Shown: piece after piece, positions 1-6,528 of the stretch | Numbering within the stretch: the stretch's first letter is position 1 | How the letters are laid out: the number at the start of each line of letters is the position of its first letter | Assembly (NCBI GenBank): GCA_902462295.1 | Contig: CABQAZ010000035.1 | Location: forward strand, 1-10,142 | DNA length: 10,142 nt | Direction of reading: 5' to 3' | From: an uncultured Clostridium sp. | GTDB taxonomy: Bacteria > Bacillota > Clostridia > TANB77 > CAG-508 | Position numbers and translations under genes: made by a program | Notes under the pieces: model-generated | The model's input: the letters and a program-made list of their open reading frames with translations, nothing else | Told to the model about the DNA's origin: nothing | The model's database searches: none

Positions 1-314
1 ATGATGATGAATTATGTGGATTTACATTTACAACAAATGGATTTATAAATTTATATAAACTGTTAAAAAGAGCATTTGATACAAAATTATATAGAATTCA
101 AAATAAAGAACTCGAAATATTTTTAATAGCAGGTGATAATGATCCAGTAATTCAAAGTCACCAGAAGTTCAAACAATTAGAAAAATTTTTAAGTGAAATA
201 GGATATAAAAAGATAAAATGCAAATTATATCCAGATTTAAGACATGAAATACTAAATGAAGAGGAATACGAACAAATTTATAATGATATATTGAAATTTA
301 TAAAAGAGGAATAA
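1..314 (+). CDS. alpha/beta hydrolase (lysophospholipase-like), C-terminal part
   Basis: The reading frame is open from the window edge (first full codon at 3) to TAA at 312-314, giving 103 residues. It looks like the C-terminal end of a serine hydrolase of the monoglyceride lipase/lysophospholipase (Hydrolase_4) group. Two family landmarks are visible. IAGDNDPV is the strand and loop carrying the catalytic Asp. DLRHEILNE carries the catalytic His in the characteristic RHE context. The nucleophile Ser motif would lie upstream, outside the window. The substrate cannot be told. The TetR gene starts 28 bp downstream with no terminator between, so the two may share a transcript. A lipid-ester hydrolase next to an oleate hydratase would make sense, but that link is inference. 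Confidence 0.8.
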   Translation, partial: DDELCGFTFTTNGFINLYKLLKRAFDTKLYRIQNKELEIFLIAGDNDPVIQSHQKFKQLEKFLSEIGYKKIKCKLYPDLRHEILNEEEYEQIYNDILKFIKEE

Positions 315-342
315 ATGAAACGAAAGAAAGTGAGATGATAAA

Positions 343-906
343 ATGTCAAATATAACAAAAAGAGCAATGGCACAATCATTAAAAAGAATGTTACAGATAA
401 AGGACTTGGATAAAATAACAATAACAGATATAACAAATGATTGTGGAATAAATAGACAAACATTTTATTATCATTTTAAAGACATTTATGATTTGTTAGA
501 ATGGATTTTTGCAAATGAAGTAGTAGATAAAATAGAAAAAGAAACAACAATAGAAACATGGCAGGAGAACTTTAAATATGTATTAGATTATATGTTAAAA
601 AATAAAAAGTTTATTATGAAAACATATAATTCTTTAAGTAGAAAAACATTGCTGGATTTTTTATTCAATCAATATAACACAATATTTATAGATATAGTAA
701 ATAGTTTAGCAAAAGATTACAATATTACAAAAGAAAATAAAATATTTATTGCAAATTTTTATAAATATGGATTTGCTGGAATAATAGAAAATTGGATTGT
801 TATAGAAATGAAAGAAAGTCCTGAAAGTATAATAAAAAAATTGGATGTTATGATATCAGGAAGTTTTGAAGAAGCAGTAAAAAAAATGTCAAACAAAAAA
901 TTGTAA
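343..906 (+). CDS. TetR/AcrR-family transcriptional regulator
   Basis: This is a 187-residue DNA-binding regulator. Residues about 10-55 form the TetR N-terminal three-helix domain. The helix-turn-helix core is at about 26-46, with ITDITNDCGINRQTFYYHF matching the conserved family pattern, where the second helix ends in TFYYHF and is followed by KDIYDL. The C-terminal half is all-helical. It contains FYKYGFAGIIENWI, typical of the TetR_C groups found in DhaS-like and uncharacterised Firmicutes regulators. ATG at 343 is the only sensible start; the upstream Shine-Dalgarno sequence is weak (GTGAG-like around 330-334). The gene ends in its own terminator. Oleate hydratase follows 123 bp later, and a local repressor of that gene is the most likely role, by analogy with fatty-acid-responsive TetR proteins. 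The ligand and operator are not proven, and I could not identify a convincing long inverted-repeat operator. Confidence 0.88.
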   Translation: MSNITKRAMAQSLKRMLQIKDLDKITITDITNDCGINRQTFYYHFKDIYDLLEWIFANEVVDKIEKETTIETWQENFKYVLDYMLKNKKFIMKTYNSLSRKTLLDFLFNQYNTIFIDIVNSLAKDYNITKENKIFIANFYKYGFAGIIENWIVIEMKESPESIIKKLDVMISGSFEEAVKKMSNKKL

Positions 907-918
907 ACTAAACTAGAC

Positions 919-961
919 AAAAAATGGATTATGTAAAAAAATTTTACAAATCCATTTTTTT
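919..961 (+). terminator. intrinsic terminator after the TetR gene
   Basis: TGGATT (925-930) pairs with AATCCA (949-954), and TGTAAAA (932-938) pairs with TTTTACA (942-948), around an AAA loop, with one bulged A at 931. The flanking A-run (919-924) and T-run (955-961) extend the stem and supply the U-tract. The A and T tracts on both sides mean it could also work in the other direction. Confidence 0.85.
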
Positions 962-966
962 GTTTA

Positions 967-995
967 TTGTAAATTTAATGTATTATATGTAGGAT
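967..995 (+). promoter_or_regulatory. possible promoter of the oleate hydratase gene
   Basis: TTGTAA (967-972) and TAGGAT (990-995) are separated by 17 bp, and each matches the sigma-A consensus at four of six positions. The site lies just after the terminator and 34 bp before the ATG at 1030. An 8-bp palindrome TAAATTTA (970-977) overlaps it. That could be part of an operator, but it is short and AT-rich, so I give it little weight. An alternative -10, TATTAT at 981-986, has no good -35. Confidence 0.35.
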
Positions 996-1029
996 AAAAG
1001 CACATAGTAAATAAGGAGGGTGATAAACT

Positions 1030-2820
1030 ATGTATTATAGTAGTGGAAATTATGAGGCTTTTGCAAGACCAAAAAAGCCGGCAGATGTAGACAAAAAATC
1101 TGCATATATAGTAGGATCAGGATTAGCTGCATTATCAGCAGCATGTTTCTTGGTTAGAGACGGACAAATGAAAGGAAAAAATGTACACATTTTAGAAAAA
1201 GATTCAATACCAGGAGGTGCATGTGATGGATATCTTTATGATGGATTAGGATATGTAATGCGTGGTGGAAGAGAAATGGACAACCACTTTGAATGTATGT
1301 GGGATTTATTCCATTCAATTCCATCAATAGAAACAGAGGGAGTAAGTGTACTTGATGAATATTATTGGCTAAATAAAGAAGACCCTAATTATTCATTAAT
1401 GAGAGCAACAATGAATCGTGGAGAAGATGCACATACAGATAAGAAATTTTCAATATCTGATAAAGGCGCAATGGAAATAATGCATTTATTCTTTACACCA
1501 GATGAAGATTTATATGACAAAAAAATAACAGATTACTTTTCAGATGAAGTATTGAATTCAAACTTCTGGTTATATTGGAGAACAATGTTCGCATTTGAAA
1601 ATTGGCATAGTGCATTAGAAATGAAATTATATATAAAAAGATTTATACATCATATTGGAGGACTTCCAGATTTTACAGCATTAAGATTTACAAAATATAA
1701 TCAATATGAATCAATGATTTTGCCAATGATAGAATATTTGAAAAAATTTGATGTTCAATTCCATTATGGAACAAAAGTAGAAAATGTAAAATTTGAAATA
1801 TCAGATTATAAAAAAGTAGCTAAAAGTATAATAATTACAAAAGATGGAGAAGAATCAAGTATAGATTTAACAGAAAATGATTTAGTATTTATTACAAATG
1901 GAGGATGTGTTGAAAATTCAAGTATGGGTAGTCAAAACACACCAGCAGAAATGAATACAGAAATAAAGCCAGGTGGAGGCTGGGATTTATGGCGTAAAAT
2001 TGCAGAACAAGATTCATCATTTGGAAATCCAGATAAATTCTGCTATGACCCAGAATTAACAAATTGGATGAGTGCAACAGTTACAACATTAGATGATAGA
2101 ATTCCACCATATGTAGAAAAAATTTGTAAAAGAAATCCATTTAGTGGAAAAGTAGTAACAGGTGGAATTGTAACAGTAAAAGATTCAAACTGGTTATTAA
2201 GCTGGACATTTAACCGTCAACCACAATTTAGAAGTCAACCAAAAGACCAATTAGTTGGATGGATATATGGACTATTTAGTAATGTACCTGGAAATTATGT
2301 TAAGAAGCCAATGAGAGATTGTACAGGTAAAGAAATATGTATGGAATGGTTGTATCATCTAGGTGTACCTGAAAATCAAATAGAAGAATTAGCAGAAAAG
2401 AGTGCTAATACAATACCTGTAATGATGCCATATATAGATGCATTCTTTATGCCAAGAAATGGAACTGATAGACCAAAAGTAGTTCCAAGTCAAGCTGTAA
2501 ATTTTGCATTTTTGGGGCAATTTGCAGAAACTGAAAGAGATACAATATTTACAACAGAATATTCTATAAGAACTGCAATGGTTGCTGTTTACACATTATT
2601 AAATATTGACCGTGGAGTTCCAGAAGTATGGGGAAGCACTTATGATATTAGGGATTTATTAAATGCAACAGTTAAATTAAGAGATGGAAAACCAATTACA
2701 GAAATGAGTTTGGGATTAAAAGAAAAAATTGCATTAAAAGAAGTTTTAAAGCAAGTTAAAGGTACTGATATTGAAAAGATTCTAAAAGAGTATCATGTAA
2801 TTAAGGAAGAAGATATTTAA
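1030..2820 (+). CDS. ohyA: oleate hydratase (FAD-dependent fatty acid double-bond hydratase)
   Basis: This is a 596-residue protein of the oleate hydratase family (formerly 'myosin-cross-reactive antigen', MCRA), close to the usual length of about 590. It adds water to the cis-9 double bond of unsaturated fatty acids, making 10-hydroxy fatty acids with FAD as a structural or electrostatic cofactor. It is expected to act at the cytoplasmic side of the membrane. The N-terminal dinucleotide fold is visible as AYIVGSGLAALSAACFLVRD (25-44), followed by the Glu ending the second strand (HILEKD, 53-58). The loop MRGGREMDNHFECMWDLF (77-94) is a family hallmark. E82 and Y201 fall at the positions recalled as catalytic in the Staphylococcus aureus enzyme. 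A very strong ribosome site, AAGGAGGGTGAT (1013-1024), fixes the ATG. The gene is probably controlled by the TetR regulator upstream. No terminator was seen after the stop; the promoter of the next unit begins 9 bp on. Confidence 0.96.
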   Translation: MYYSSGNYEAFARPKKPADVDKKSAYIVGSGLAALSAACFLVRDGQMKGKNVHILEKDSIPGGACDGYLYDGLGYVMRGGREMDNHFECMWDLFHSIPSIETEGVSVLDEYYWLNKEDPNYSLMRATMNRGEDAHTDKKFSISDKGAMEIMHLFFTPDEDLYDKKITDYFSDEVLNSNFWLYWRTMFAFENWHSALEMKLYIKRFIHHIGGLPDFTALRFTKYNQYESMILPMIEYLKKFDVQFHYGTKVENVKFEISDYKKVAKSIIITKDGEESSIDLTENDLVFITNGGCVENSSMGSQNTPAEMNTEIKPGGGWDLWRKIAEQDSSFGNPDKFCYDPELTNWMSATVTTLDDRIPPYVEKICKRNPFSGKVVTGGIVTVKDSNWLLSWTFNRQPQFRSQPKDQLVGWIYGLFSNVPGNYVKKPMRDCTGKEICMEWLYHLGVPENQIEELAEKSANTIPVMMPYIDAFFMPRNGTDRPKVVPSQAVNFAFLGQFAETERDTIFTTEYSIRTAMVAVYTLLNIDRGVPEVWGSTYDIRDLLNATVKLRDGKPITEMSLGLKEKIALKEVLKQVKGTDIEKILKEYHVIKEEDI

Positions 2821-2828
2821 TAATTATG

Positions 2829-2857
2829 TTGACAATTTACAAATAATAAGTTATAAT
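2829..2857 (+). promoter_or_regulatory. perfect consensus sigma-A promoter
   Basis: TTGACA (2829-2834), a 17-bp spacer and TATAAT (2852-2857) match both hexamers exactly. Transcription would start near 2864, giving an untranslated leader of about 80 nt before the ATG at 2943. This is the strongest promoter in the window, and it begins only 9 bp after the oleate hydratase stop codon. Confidence 0.85.
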
Positions 2858-2898
2858 AATAGTGCAATATTTTTTTGAAACTGAAAAGAAATAAACAC

Positions 2899-2935
2899 TT
2901 GGAGGTTTCAATGCCTCCAAAGTACTTTTAGGAGG
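2899..2935 (+). promoter_or_regulatory. leader RNA with competing GGAGG/CCTCC pairings
   Basis: TTGGAGG (2899-2905) pairs perfectly with CCTCCAA (2914-2920) around the 8-nt loop TTTCAATG. The same CCTCC (2914-2918) can instead pair with GGAGG (2931-2935), the ribosome binding site of the downstream gene. The two hairpins exclude each other. The first GGAGG is itself the ribosome site of the leader ORF at 2911. The arrangement resembles translational attenuation leaders, where ribosome position decides whether the second site is exposed. No ligand or drug is suggested by the sequence. Confidence 0.55.
2911..2931 (+). CDS. six-codon leader ORF (MPPKYF)
   Basis: ATG CCT CCA AAG TAC TTT TAG encodes MPPKYF. 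TGGAGG (2900-2905) stands 5 nt before the ATG, an acceptable ribosome site spacing. The stop codon overlaps the GGAGG of the next gene (TAGGAGG, 2929-2935), so a terminating ribosome would sit on that site. The consecutive prolines right after the start are a context known to slow peptide bond formation. Translation of codons 2-3 would keep CCTCC unpaired. It is either a regulatory leader peptide or a chance ORF inside a designed-looking hairpin. The good ribosome site and the overlap argue for the former. Confidence 0.45.
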   Translation: MPPKYF

Positions 2936-2942
2936 TAGACAA

Positions 2943-3371
2943 ATGAAAATTAAAACAACAGAAGAACTGCTTAAAAGGATTTCAGAACGGTACAACAGAT
3001 TGGTAAATAAAAAAATGGAGTATCTCTGGGAAGATTTTTTAGGAGCGGTAGAGAAAGCAGTACAGAAACTTCCGGACGACAAGCTTATTGGTGCAGAGGG
3101 AGTGACAATCTTCTATTATATAGAGGGTGACTCTGTATATAGAGATAAAAAGGCTGAGGCGTTTTATATAGATTCATCAGAATTTGAATATGAAGATGAG
3201 CCTGTATGCCTTGGAAACAAAGTGGAACTTAGACAGGCACTGCAGGTTTTTAAAGAAAAAGCTGAAGAAAATGAACACATAGATACAAGTGTTTTCGATT
3301 TAGAAAGCTTGTTTGAAGAAAAAAAGAAAGAGAAAGAGGATTGTTTATTAGACTTTCACTTTTTTATGTAA
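2943..3371 (+). CDS. hypothetical protein in a foreign-looking transcription unit
   Basis: I do not recognise this 142-residue protein. It is highly charged and soluble, with no signal peptide or membrane segment. Residues 1-45 look helical, rich in Lys and Glu (TEELLKRISERYNRLVNKK). The middle contains a strand-like stretch (GVTIFYYIEGDSVY) followed by an acidic part (SSEFEYEDEPVCLG). The C-terminal third is again helical and acidic, with a run of Lys and Glu before LLDFHFFM. Only two cysteines occur (near 90 and 134), with no metal-binding pattern. AGGAGGT (2930-2936) lies 6 nt before the ATG. A hand count gives about 35% G+C, against 20-25% in neighbouring genes, and codons such as CGG, GCG, GAC and CTG are unlike the neighbours. 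It has its own promoter, leader and terminator, which suggests recent acquisition from a higher-GC relative. It could be a small accessory protein of a mobile element; no function can be assigned. Confidence 0.8.
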   Translation: MKIKTTEELLKRISERYNRLVNKKMEYLWEDFLGAVEKAVQKLPDDKLIGAEGVTIFYYIEGDSVYRDKKAEAFYIDSSEFEYEDEPVCLGNKVELRQALQVFKEKAEENEHIDTSVFDLESLFEEKKKEKEDCLLDFHFFM

Positions 3372-3403
3372 GTTCTACTGATGCTCTGTAACTGCTGATA
3401 AGG

Positions 3404-3466
3404 AAAATAGTATGTAATCTTAAAGTGCATGAATTTTGCATTTAAAGGTTATATACTATTTTTTTT
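3404..3466 (+). terminator. long intrinsic terminator of the inserted unit
   Basis: The arms 3404-3429 and 3437-3462 form a stem of about 26 bp around a 7-nt loop. It has one A/A mismatch (3422 with 3444), another unpaired-type position near 3419-3420 depending on alignment, and several G-U pairs. The outer part AAAATAGTAT pairs exactly with ATACTATTTT. A run of eight T (3459-3466) follows. It is far longer than a minimal terminator and would insulate the downstream tsaC promoter. Confidence 0.8.
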
Positions 3467-3475
3467 GTACAATAG

Positions 3476-3504
3476 ATTACAAAAATAAAAATATATGTTA
3501 TAAT
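3476..3504 (+). promoter_or_regulatory. sigma-A promoter of the tsaC run
   Basis: ATTACA (3476-3481), 17 bp and TATAAT (3499-3504) form the promoter. The -10 is preceded by TGT (3496-3498), making an extended -10 element. It lies 32 bp before the tsaC start, just after the terminator of the preceding unit. Confidence 0.75.
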
Positions 3505-3536
3505 TTCATATAAAGTAAGAGCATGGAGGAAACAAT

Positions 3537-4142
3537 ATGGTAAAAAGATATAAAGAAAACGAAATAGATGAATTAGCACAAATACTAAAAAATGATGGAG
3601 TAATAAGTGTTCCTACTGATACAGTTTATGGTTTATGTGCCAGAATAAACTCAGAGGTAGCATATAATAAATTAATGGCAGTAAAAAAGAGAACAAAAAA
3701 TAAATTACTTCCAATCATGTGTTATAATAAAGAACAAATAAAAGATATTGCTATATTAAACCTAAAAGCTGAAAAAATAATAGATGCTTTTATGCCTGGA
3801 CCTATTACAGTGATTTTGAAAAAAAAGCCAGGAATACCTGATTATATAAACAATGGTTCTGAAACAATAGCAATTAGAATGGCTACATCAAAAGCACTAG
3901 AAAAATTAATTAGAAAAACTGAAAGTCCAGTATTTATGAGTAGTGCTAATAAAAGTGGAGAGCCAACTTGTACTAGTTTAGATGAAATAGAAAAGATGTG
4001 TTTAAATTTAGATGGAATGATGGAGGGAAAAGTTTTATTTTGCAAAGAAAGTACGATAGTAGACTGTACTCTAGAACCAATAAAAATTTTAAGATTAGGA
4101 CCAATTTCACTTGAGCAAATTGAAGAAATAGTAAAAAGATAA
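3537..4142 (+). CDS. tsaC: L-threonylcarbamoyladenylate synthase (TsaC/YrdC/Sua5 family)
   Basis: This cytoplasmic enzyme makes threonylcarbamoyl-AMP from threonine, bicarbonate and ATP. It is the first step of the universal t6A modification at position 37 of ANN-decoding tRNAs, passed on to TsaD/B/E. The 201 residues cover the YrdC domain alone, without the extra C-terminal Sua5 domain. Family motifs appear in order: VPTDTVYGL (25-33), the KKR basic motif (50-52), FMPGPITVIL (85-94), the IAIRM strand (111-115), SSANKSGEPT (135-144), STIVD (172-176) and ILRLGPIS (184-191). A TGGAGGA ribosome site (3524-3530) lies 6 nt before the ATG. It heads a run of closely spaced genes; the pentapeptide protein begins 35 bp later. 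Confidence 0.95.
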   Translation: MVKRYKENEIDELAQILKNDGVISVPTDTVYGLCARINSEVAYNKLMAVKKRTKNKLLPIMCYNKEQIKDIAILNLKAEKIIDAFMPGPITVILKKKPGIPDYINNGSETIAIRMATSKALEKLIRKTESPVFMSSANKSGEPTCTSLDEIEKMCLNLDGMMEGKVLFCKESTIVDCTLEPIKILRLGPISLEQIEEIVKR

Positions 4143-4177
4143 AAAGTAAAACACTTTAATTAAAATGGAGAAGAAAA

Positions 4178-4810
4178 ATGAATATATTAAAACCACAAAA
4201 AATGAGTTTATATGGGCTAAAAAAAGAGAAAATATTAGATATAAAAGAAAATGAAGATATTGATTATTGCATTTTTGAAAATGAAAAATGTAATGACATA
4301 GAACTATGGGAGTTAGAATTAGAACACTGTAGATTTAATAACATTTGTATGCAAAATGCAAAATTAGAAAACATTACCTTTAGAGATGTAATATTTGAAA
4401 ATTGTGATTTTTCAAACACAAAATTTATAGAAACAACATTTATTAGATGTGAATTTAATAATTGTAAACTTTCAGGATGTGACATGTCAGAAAATAGATT
4501 ATACAATATTTTATTACTAGAAACAAATGCTAGTTATATTAATTTATCAATGGCAAGTATTGAAAATATATTATTTAAAGATACAAATTTAAGAAACAGT
4601 TATTTTCAAGAAACAAAAGTAAAAAATATCTATTTTAATAATGCTAATTTAATACAAGCACAATTCTTTAAAACAAGTTTAAAGGATGTAGATTTATCAA
4701 GTAGTATAATAGAGGGGATTGGAATTACAATAGAAGATATTAAAGGAGCAGTAATAAATCAATTACAATCTATAGATTTGTTATATTTAATTGGTGTAAA
4801 AGTTAAATAG
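4178..4810 (+). CDS. pentapeptide-repeat protein, possibly Qnr/MfpA-like
   Basis: This 210-residue protein is built almost entirely of A(D/N)LXX-type pentapeptides. From residue 51 (CRFNN) to about 180 the five-residue register is unbroken, about 26 repeats. The central position is Phe, Leu, Met, Ile or Val in all but one repeat (A118). Weaker repeats in the same register begin at about 31. This predicts a right-handed quadrilateral beta-helix. The C-terminal tail (IDLLYLIGVKVK) resembles the capping or dimerisation segment of Qnr and MfpA proteins, which mimic DNA and protect gyrase. The length also matches (about 211-218 in Qnr). Unlike QnrB-type proteins I see no obvious loop insertion. 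The face is not strongly acidic throughout, so gyrase protection is only a possibility. GGAG (4167-4170) is 7 nt from the ATG. It stops at TAG. It sits between tsaC and a membrane protein, probably in one operon. Confidence 0.85.
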   Translation: MNILKPQKMSLYGLKKEKILDIKENEDIDYCIFENEKCNDIELWELELEHCRFNNICMQNAKLENITFRDVIFENCDFSNTKFIETTFIRCEFNNCKLSGCDMSENRLYNILLLETNASYINLSMASIENILFKDTNLRNSYFQETKVKNIYFNNANLIQAQFFKTSLKDVDLSSSIIEGIGITIEDIKGAVINQLQSIDLLYLIGVKVK

Positions 4811-4834
4811 TATCAAAAAAGAAAGGAACATGTA

Positions 4835-5632
4835 ATGGGAAAGTTTTCGAGATTAATGAAGAAAAAATATAAAGAAACAAATAAAAAATCAATTGTAATT
4901 TATTTAATATTAAGAATACTAGTTATTTTAAGTATGATATTTCAAATAATATTAGGAAATATTTCAAATGTGTTAATGTGTATACTAGCATTAATCTTAT
5001 TTACAATTCCGACTATAATTTCGGAAAAATTTAAAATAGGGATACCAAGTTTACTAGAGGGTATAATATATTTATTTATATATTCAACTGCTATACTTGG
5101 AGAAATAAATAATTTTTATGGAAGAATACCATTTTGGGATACAATATTACATACATTAAATGGATTCTTGTGTGCTGGAATAGGTTTTTCTTTAGTAGAC
5201 CTTTTAAATCAAAATAGTAAAAGAATAAGATTATCACCACTGTATATAGCTATAGTAGCATTTTGTTTTTCTATGACAATAGGGATATTATGGGAATTCT
5301 TTGAATTTACAGCTGATTCTCTTACTAAAACAGATATGCAAAAAGATAGAATAGTAAAAGAAATATCATCAGTAATGTTAAATAAAGATAATGAAAATAT
5401 TCCAATAAAAGTTAAAGATATAGAAAAAACGGAAATATATTCTAAGGATGGAACTGTTACAACTGTAGAAAATGGTTATTTAGACATAGGTCTTATTGAT
5501 ACCATGAAAGATTTATTTGTTAATTTTATTGGTGCAGTTGTGTTTAGTATTATTGGATTTTTACATGTTCAAAATAGAAAAAAATATAAGTTTGCAGAGG
5601 GATTTATACCAACTAAAGAAGTTGAAAATTAA
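4835..5632 (+). CDS. YjdF/DUF2238-like multi-spanning membrane protein
   Basis: This 265-residue integral membrane protein has about six membrane segments, near residues 20-40, 45-62, 72-90, 105-123, 135-153 and 226-244. Conserved polar motifs sit at membrane edges: RIPFWDTILHTLNG (97-110), GILWEFFEFTAD (150-161) and LIDTMKDLFVNFIGA (220-234). This spacing of WD..H, WE..E...D and D...D...N..GA is that of the DUF2238/YjdF family, whose function is unknown. Between the fifth and last membrane segments lies a polar stretch of about 65 residues (about 160-225) that is longer than I expect for the family and rich in Lys, Glu and Asp. The AAAGGA ribosome site (4822-4827) is 7 nt before the ATG. The gene follows the pentapeptide protein by 24 bp and precedes the small ORF by 34 bp. 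The family call is from motif memory, not from a search. Confidence 0.7.
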   Translation: MGKFSRLMKKKYKETNKKSIVIYLILRILVILSMIFQIILGNISNVLMCILALILFTIPTIISEKFKIGIPSLLEGIIYLFIYSTAILGEINNFYGRIPFWDTILHTLNGFLCAGIGFSLVDLLNQNSKRIRLSPLYIAIVAFCFSMTIGILWEFFEFTADSLTKTDMQKDRIVKEISSVMLNKDNENIPIKVKDIEKTEIYSKDGTVTTVENGYLDIGLIDTMKDLFVNFIGAVVFSIIGFLHVQNRKKYKFAEGFIPTKEVEN

Positions 5633-5666
5633 AAAATATAGTTAACATTGAACGGAGGGATTATAA

Positions 5667-5765
5667 ATGACAATAACAGAAACACTTGAAAGATTGGACT
5701 ATAAAATTGAATTATATAATGAAATTACTGAGGGCAAAAGAAAAGATTTTACTGAAGAAGTATAA
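5667..5765 (+). CDS. small ORF, 32-residue hypothetical protein
   Basis: ATG at 5667 is preceded by a strong GGAGGG site (5654-5659) at 7-8 nt spacing, and the frame runs to TAA at 5763-5765. The product begins MTITETLERLDYKIELYNEI and is charged and probably one amphipathic helix (Leu/Ile/Tyr spaced by three or four), ending in a Lys/Arg/Glu-rich tail. It has no membrane segment, so a direct membrane partner for its neighbours is not indicated. It lies in an otherwise unexplained 184-bp gap between the DUF2238-like gene and gpmA. The ribosome site is better than that of most neighbours, which is the main argument that it is translated. It could be a leader for gpmA or the remnant of a longer gene. 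Confidence 0.55.
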   Translation: MTITETLERLDYKIELYNEITEGKRKDFTEEV

Positions 5766-5816
5766 TAAAAATGTAAAAAATAAAAGGGGATAAATTATAA
5801 ATTAGGAGGTATAAAA

Positions 5817-6506
5817 ATGATTAAACTAGTATTAGTTAGACATGGACAAAGCATGTGGAATTTAGAAAACAAATTTACAGGATGGACAGATGTAGAATTA
5901 TCAGAACAAGGAATAAAAGAGGCAAAAGAAGCGGGAAAAATATTAAAAGAAAAAGGATTTCATTTTGATTTAGCATTTACATCAGTACTAAAAAGAGCAG
6001 AAGATACATTAGACTATATATTAAAAGAAATGGGAGAAGAAAATATTGAGATAAAAAGAAGTTGGAGATTAAATGAAAGACATTATGGAGCATTACAAGG
6101 GCTAAACAAAGATGAAACAAGAGAAAAATATGGGGAAGAACAAGTATTACTTTGGAGAAGAAGTACAGACGTAAGACCACCAGAATTAGAAGAAACTGAC
6201 CCAAGATATCCTGGAAATGACGAAAAATATAAAGATTTAAGTAAAGACGAATTACCTAAAACAGAAAATCTTATAGATACAATAAAAAGAGTACTTGAAT
6301 ATTGGAATTCAGACATAAAACCAGAGCTAGAAGATGGGAAAAGAGTTATAATAACTGCACATGGAAATAGTTTAAGAGGATTAATAAAATATTTAGATAA
6401 TATAAGTGATGAAGATATTATTAAATTAGAATTACAAACAGGTAATCCAATTTGTTATGAATTAGATGATACATTAAAACCTATTAGACATTATTATTTA
6501 AAATAA
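5817..6506 (+). CDS. gpmA: 2,3-bisphosphoglycerate-dependent phosphoglycerate mutase
   Basis: This enzyme interconverts 3- and 2-phosphoglycerate in glycolysis through a phosphohistidine intermediate and is cytoplasmic. At 229 residues it has the full dPGM length. LVLVRHGQSMWN (4-15) holds the phosphorylated His9. FTGWTDVELSEQG (20-32) is the family signature. LKRAEDT (58-64) contains the substrate Arg, LNERHYGALQGLNK (85-98) the acid Glu87, and TAHGNSLRGL (180-189) the second catalytic His182. WRRSTDVRPP (113-122) is also typical of the cofactor-dependent class rather than broad-specificity phosphatases. AGGAGG (5804-5809) lies 7 nt before the ATG. TraX begins 22 bp downstream. No separate promoter was evident in the AT-rich 50 bp before it. 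Confidence 0.97.
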   Translation: MIKLVLVRHGQSMWNLENKFTGWTDVELSEQGIKEAKEAGKILKEKGFHFDLAFTSVLKRAEDTLDYILKEMGEENIEIKRSWRLNERHYGALQGLNKDETREKYGEEQVLLWRRSTDVRPPELEETDPRYPGNDEKYKDLSKDELPKTENLIDTIKRVLEYWNSDIKPELEDGKRVIITAHGNSLRGLIKYLDNISDEDIIKLELQTGNPICYELDDTLKPIRHYYLK

Positions 6507-6528
6507 AATTTTAGTAAGGAATAAAATT

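Noticed and set aside
278..463. Minus-strand ORFs such as 278-463, 1892-2077, 2837-3082, 3842-4045, 4264-4506, 5977-6204, 6083-6316, 7246-7485 and 8030-8239
   Set aside because: They lie mostly over well-supported plus-strand genes, have Phe/Leu/Ser-rich compositions expected from reading AT-rich genes backwards, and lack convincing ribosome sites or motifs.
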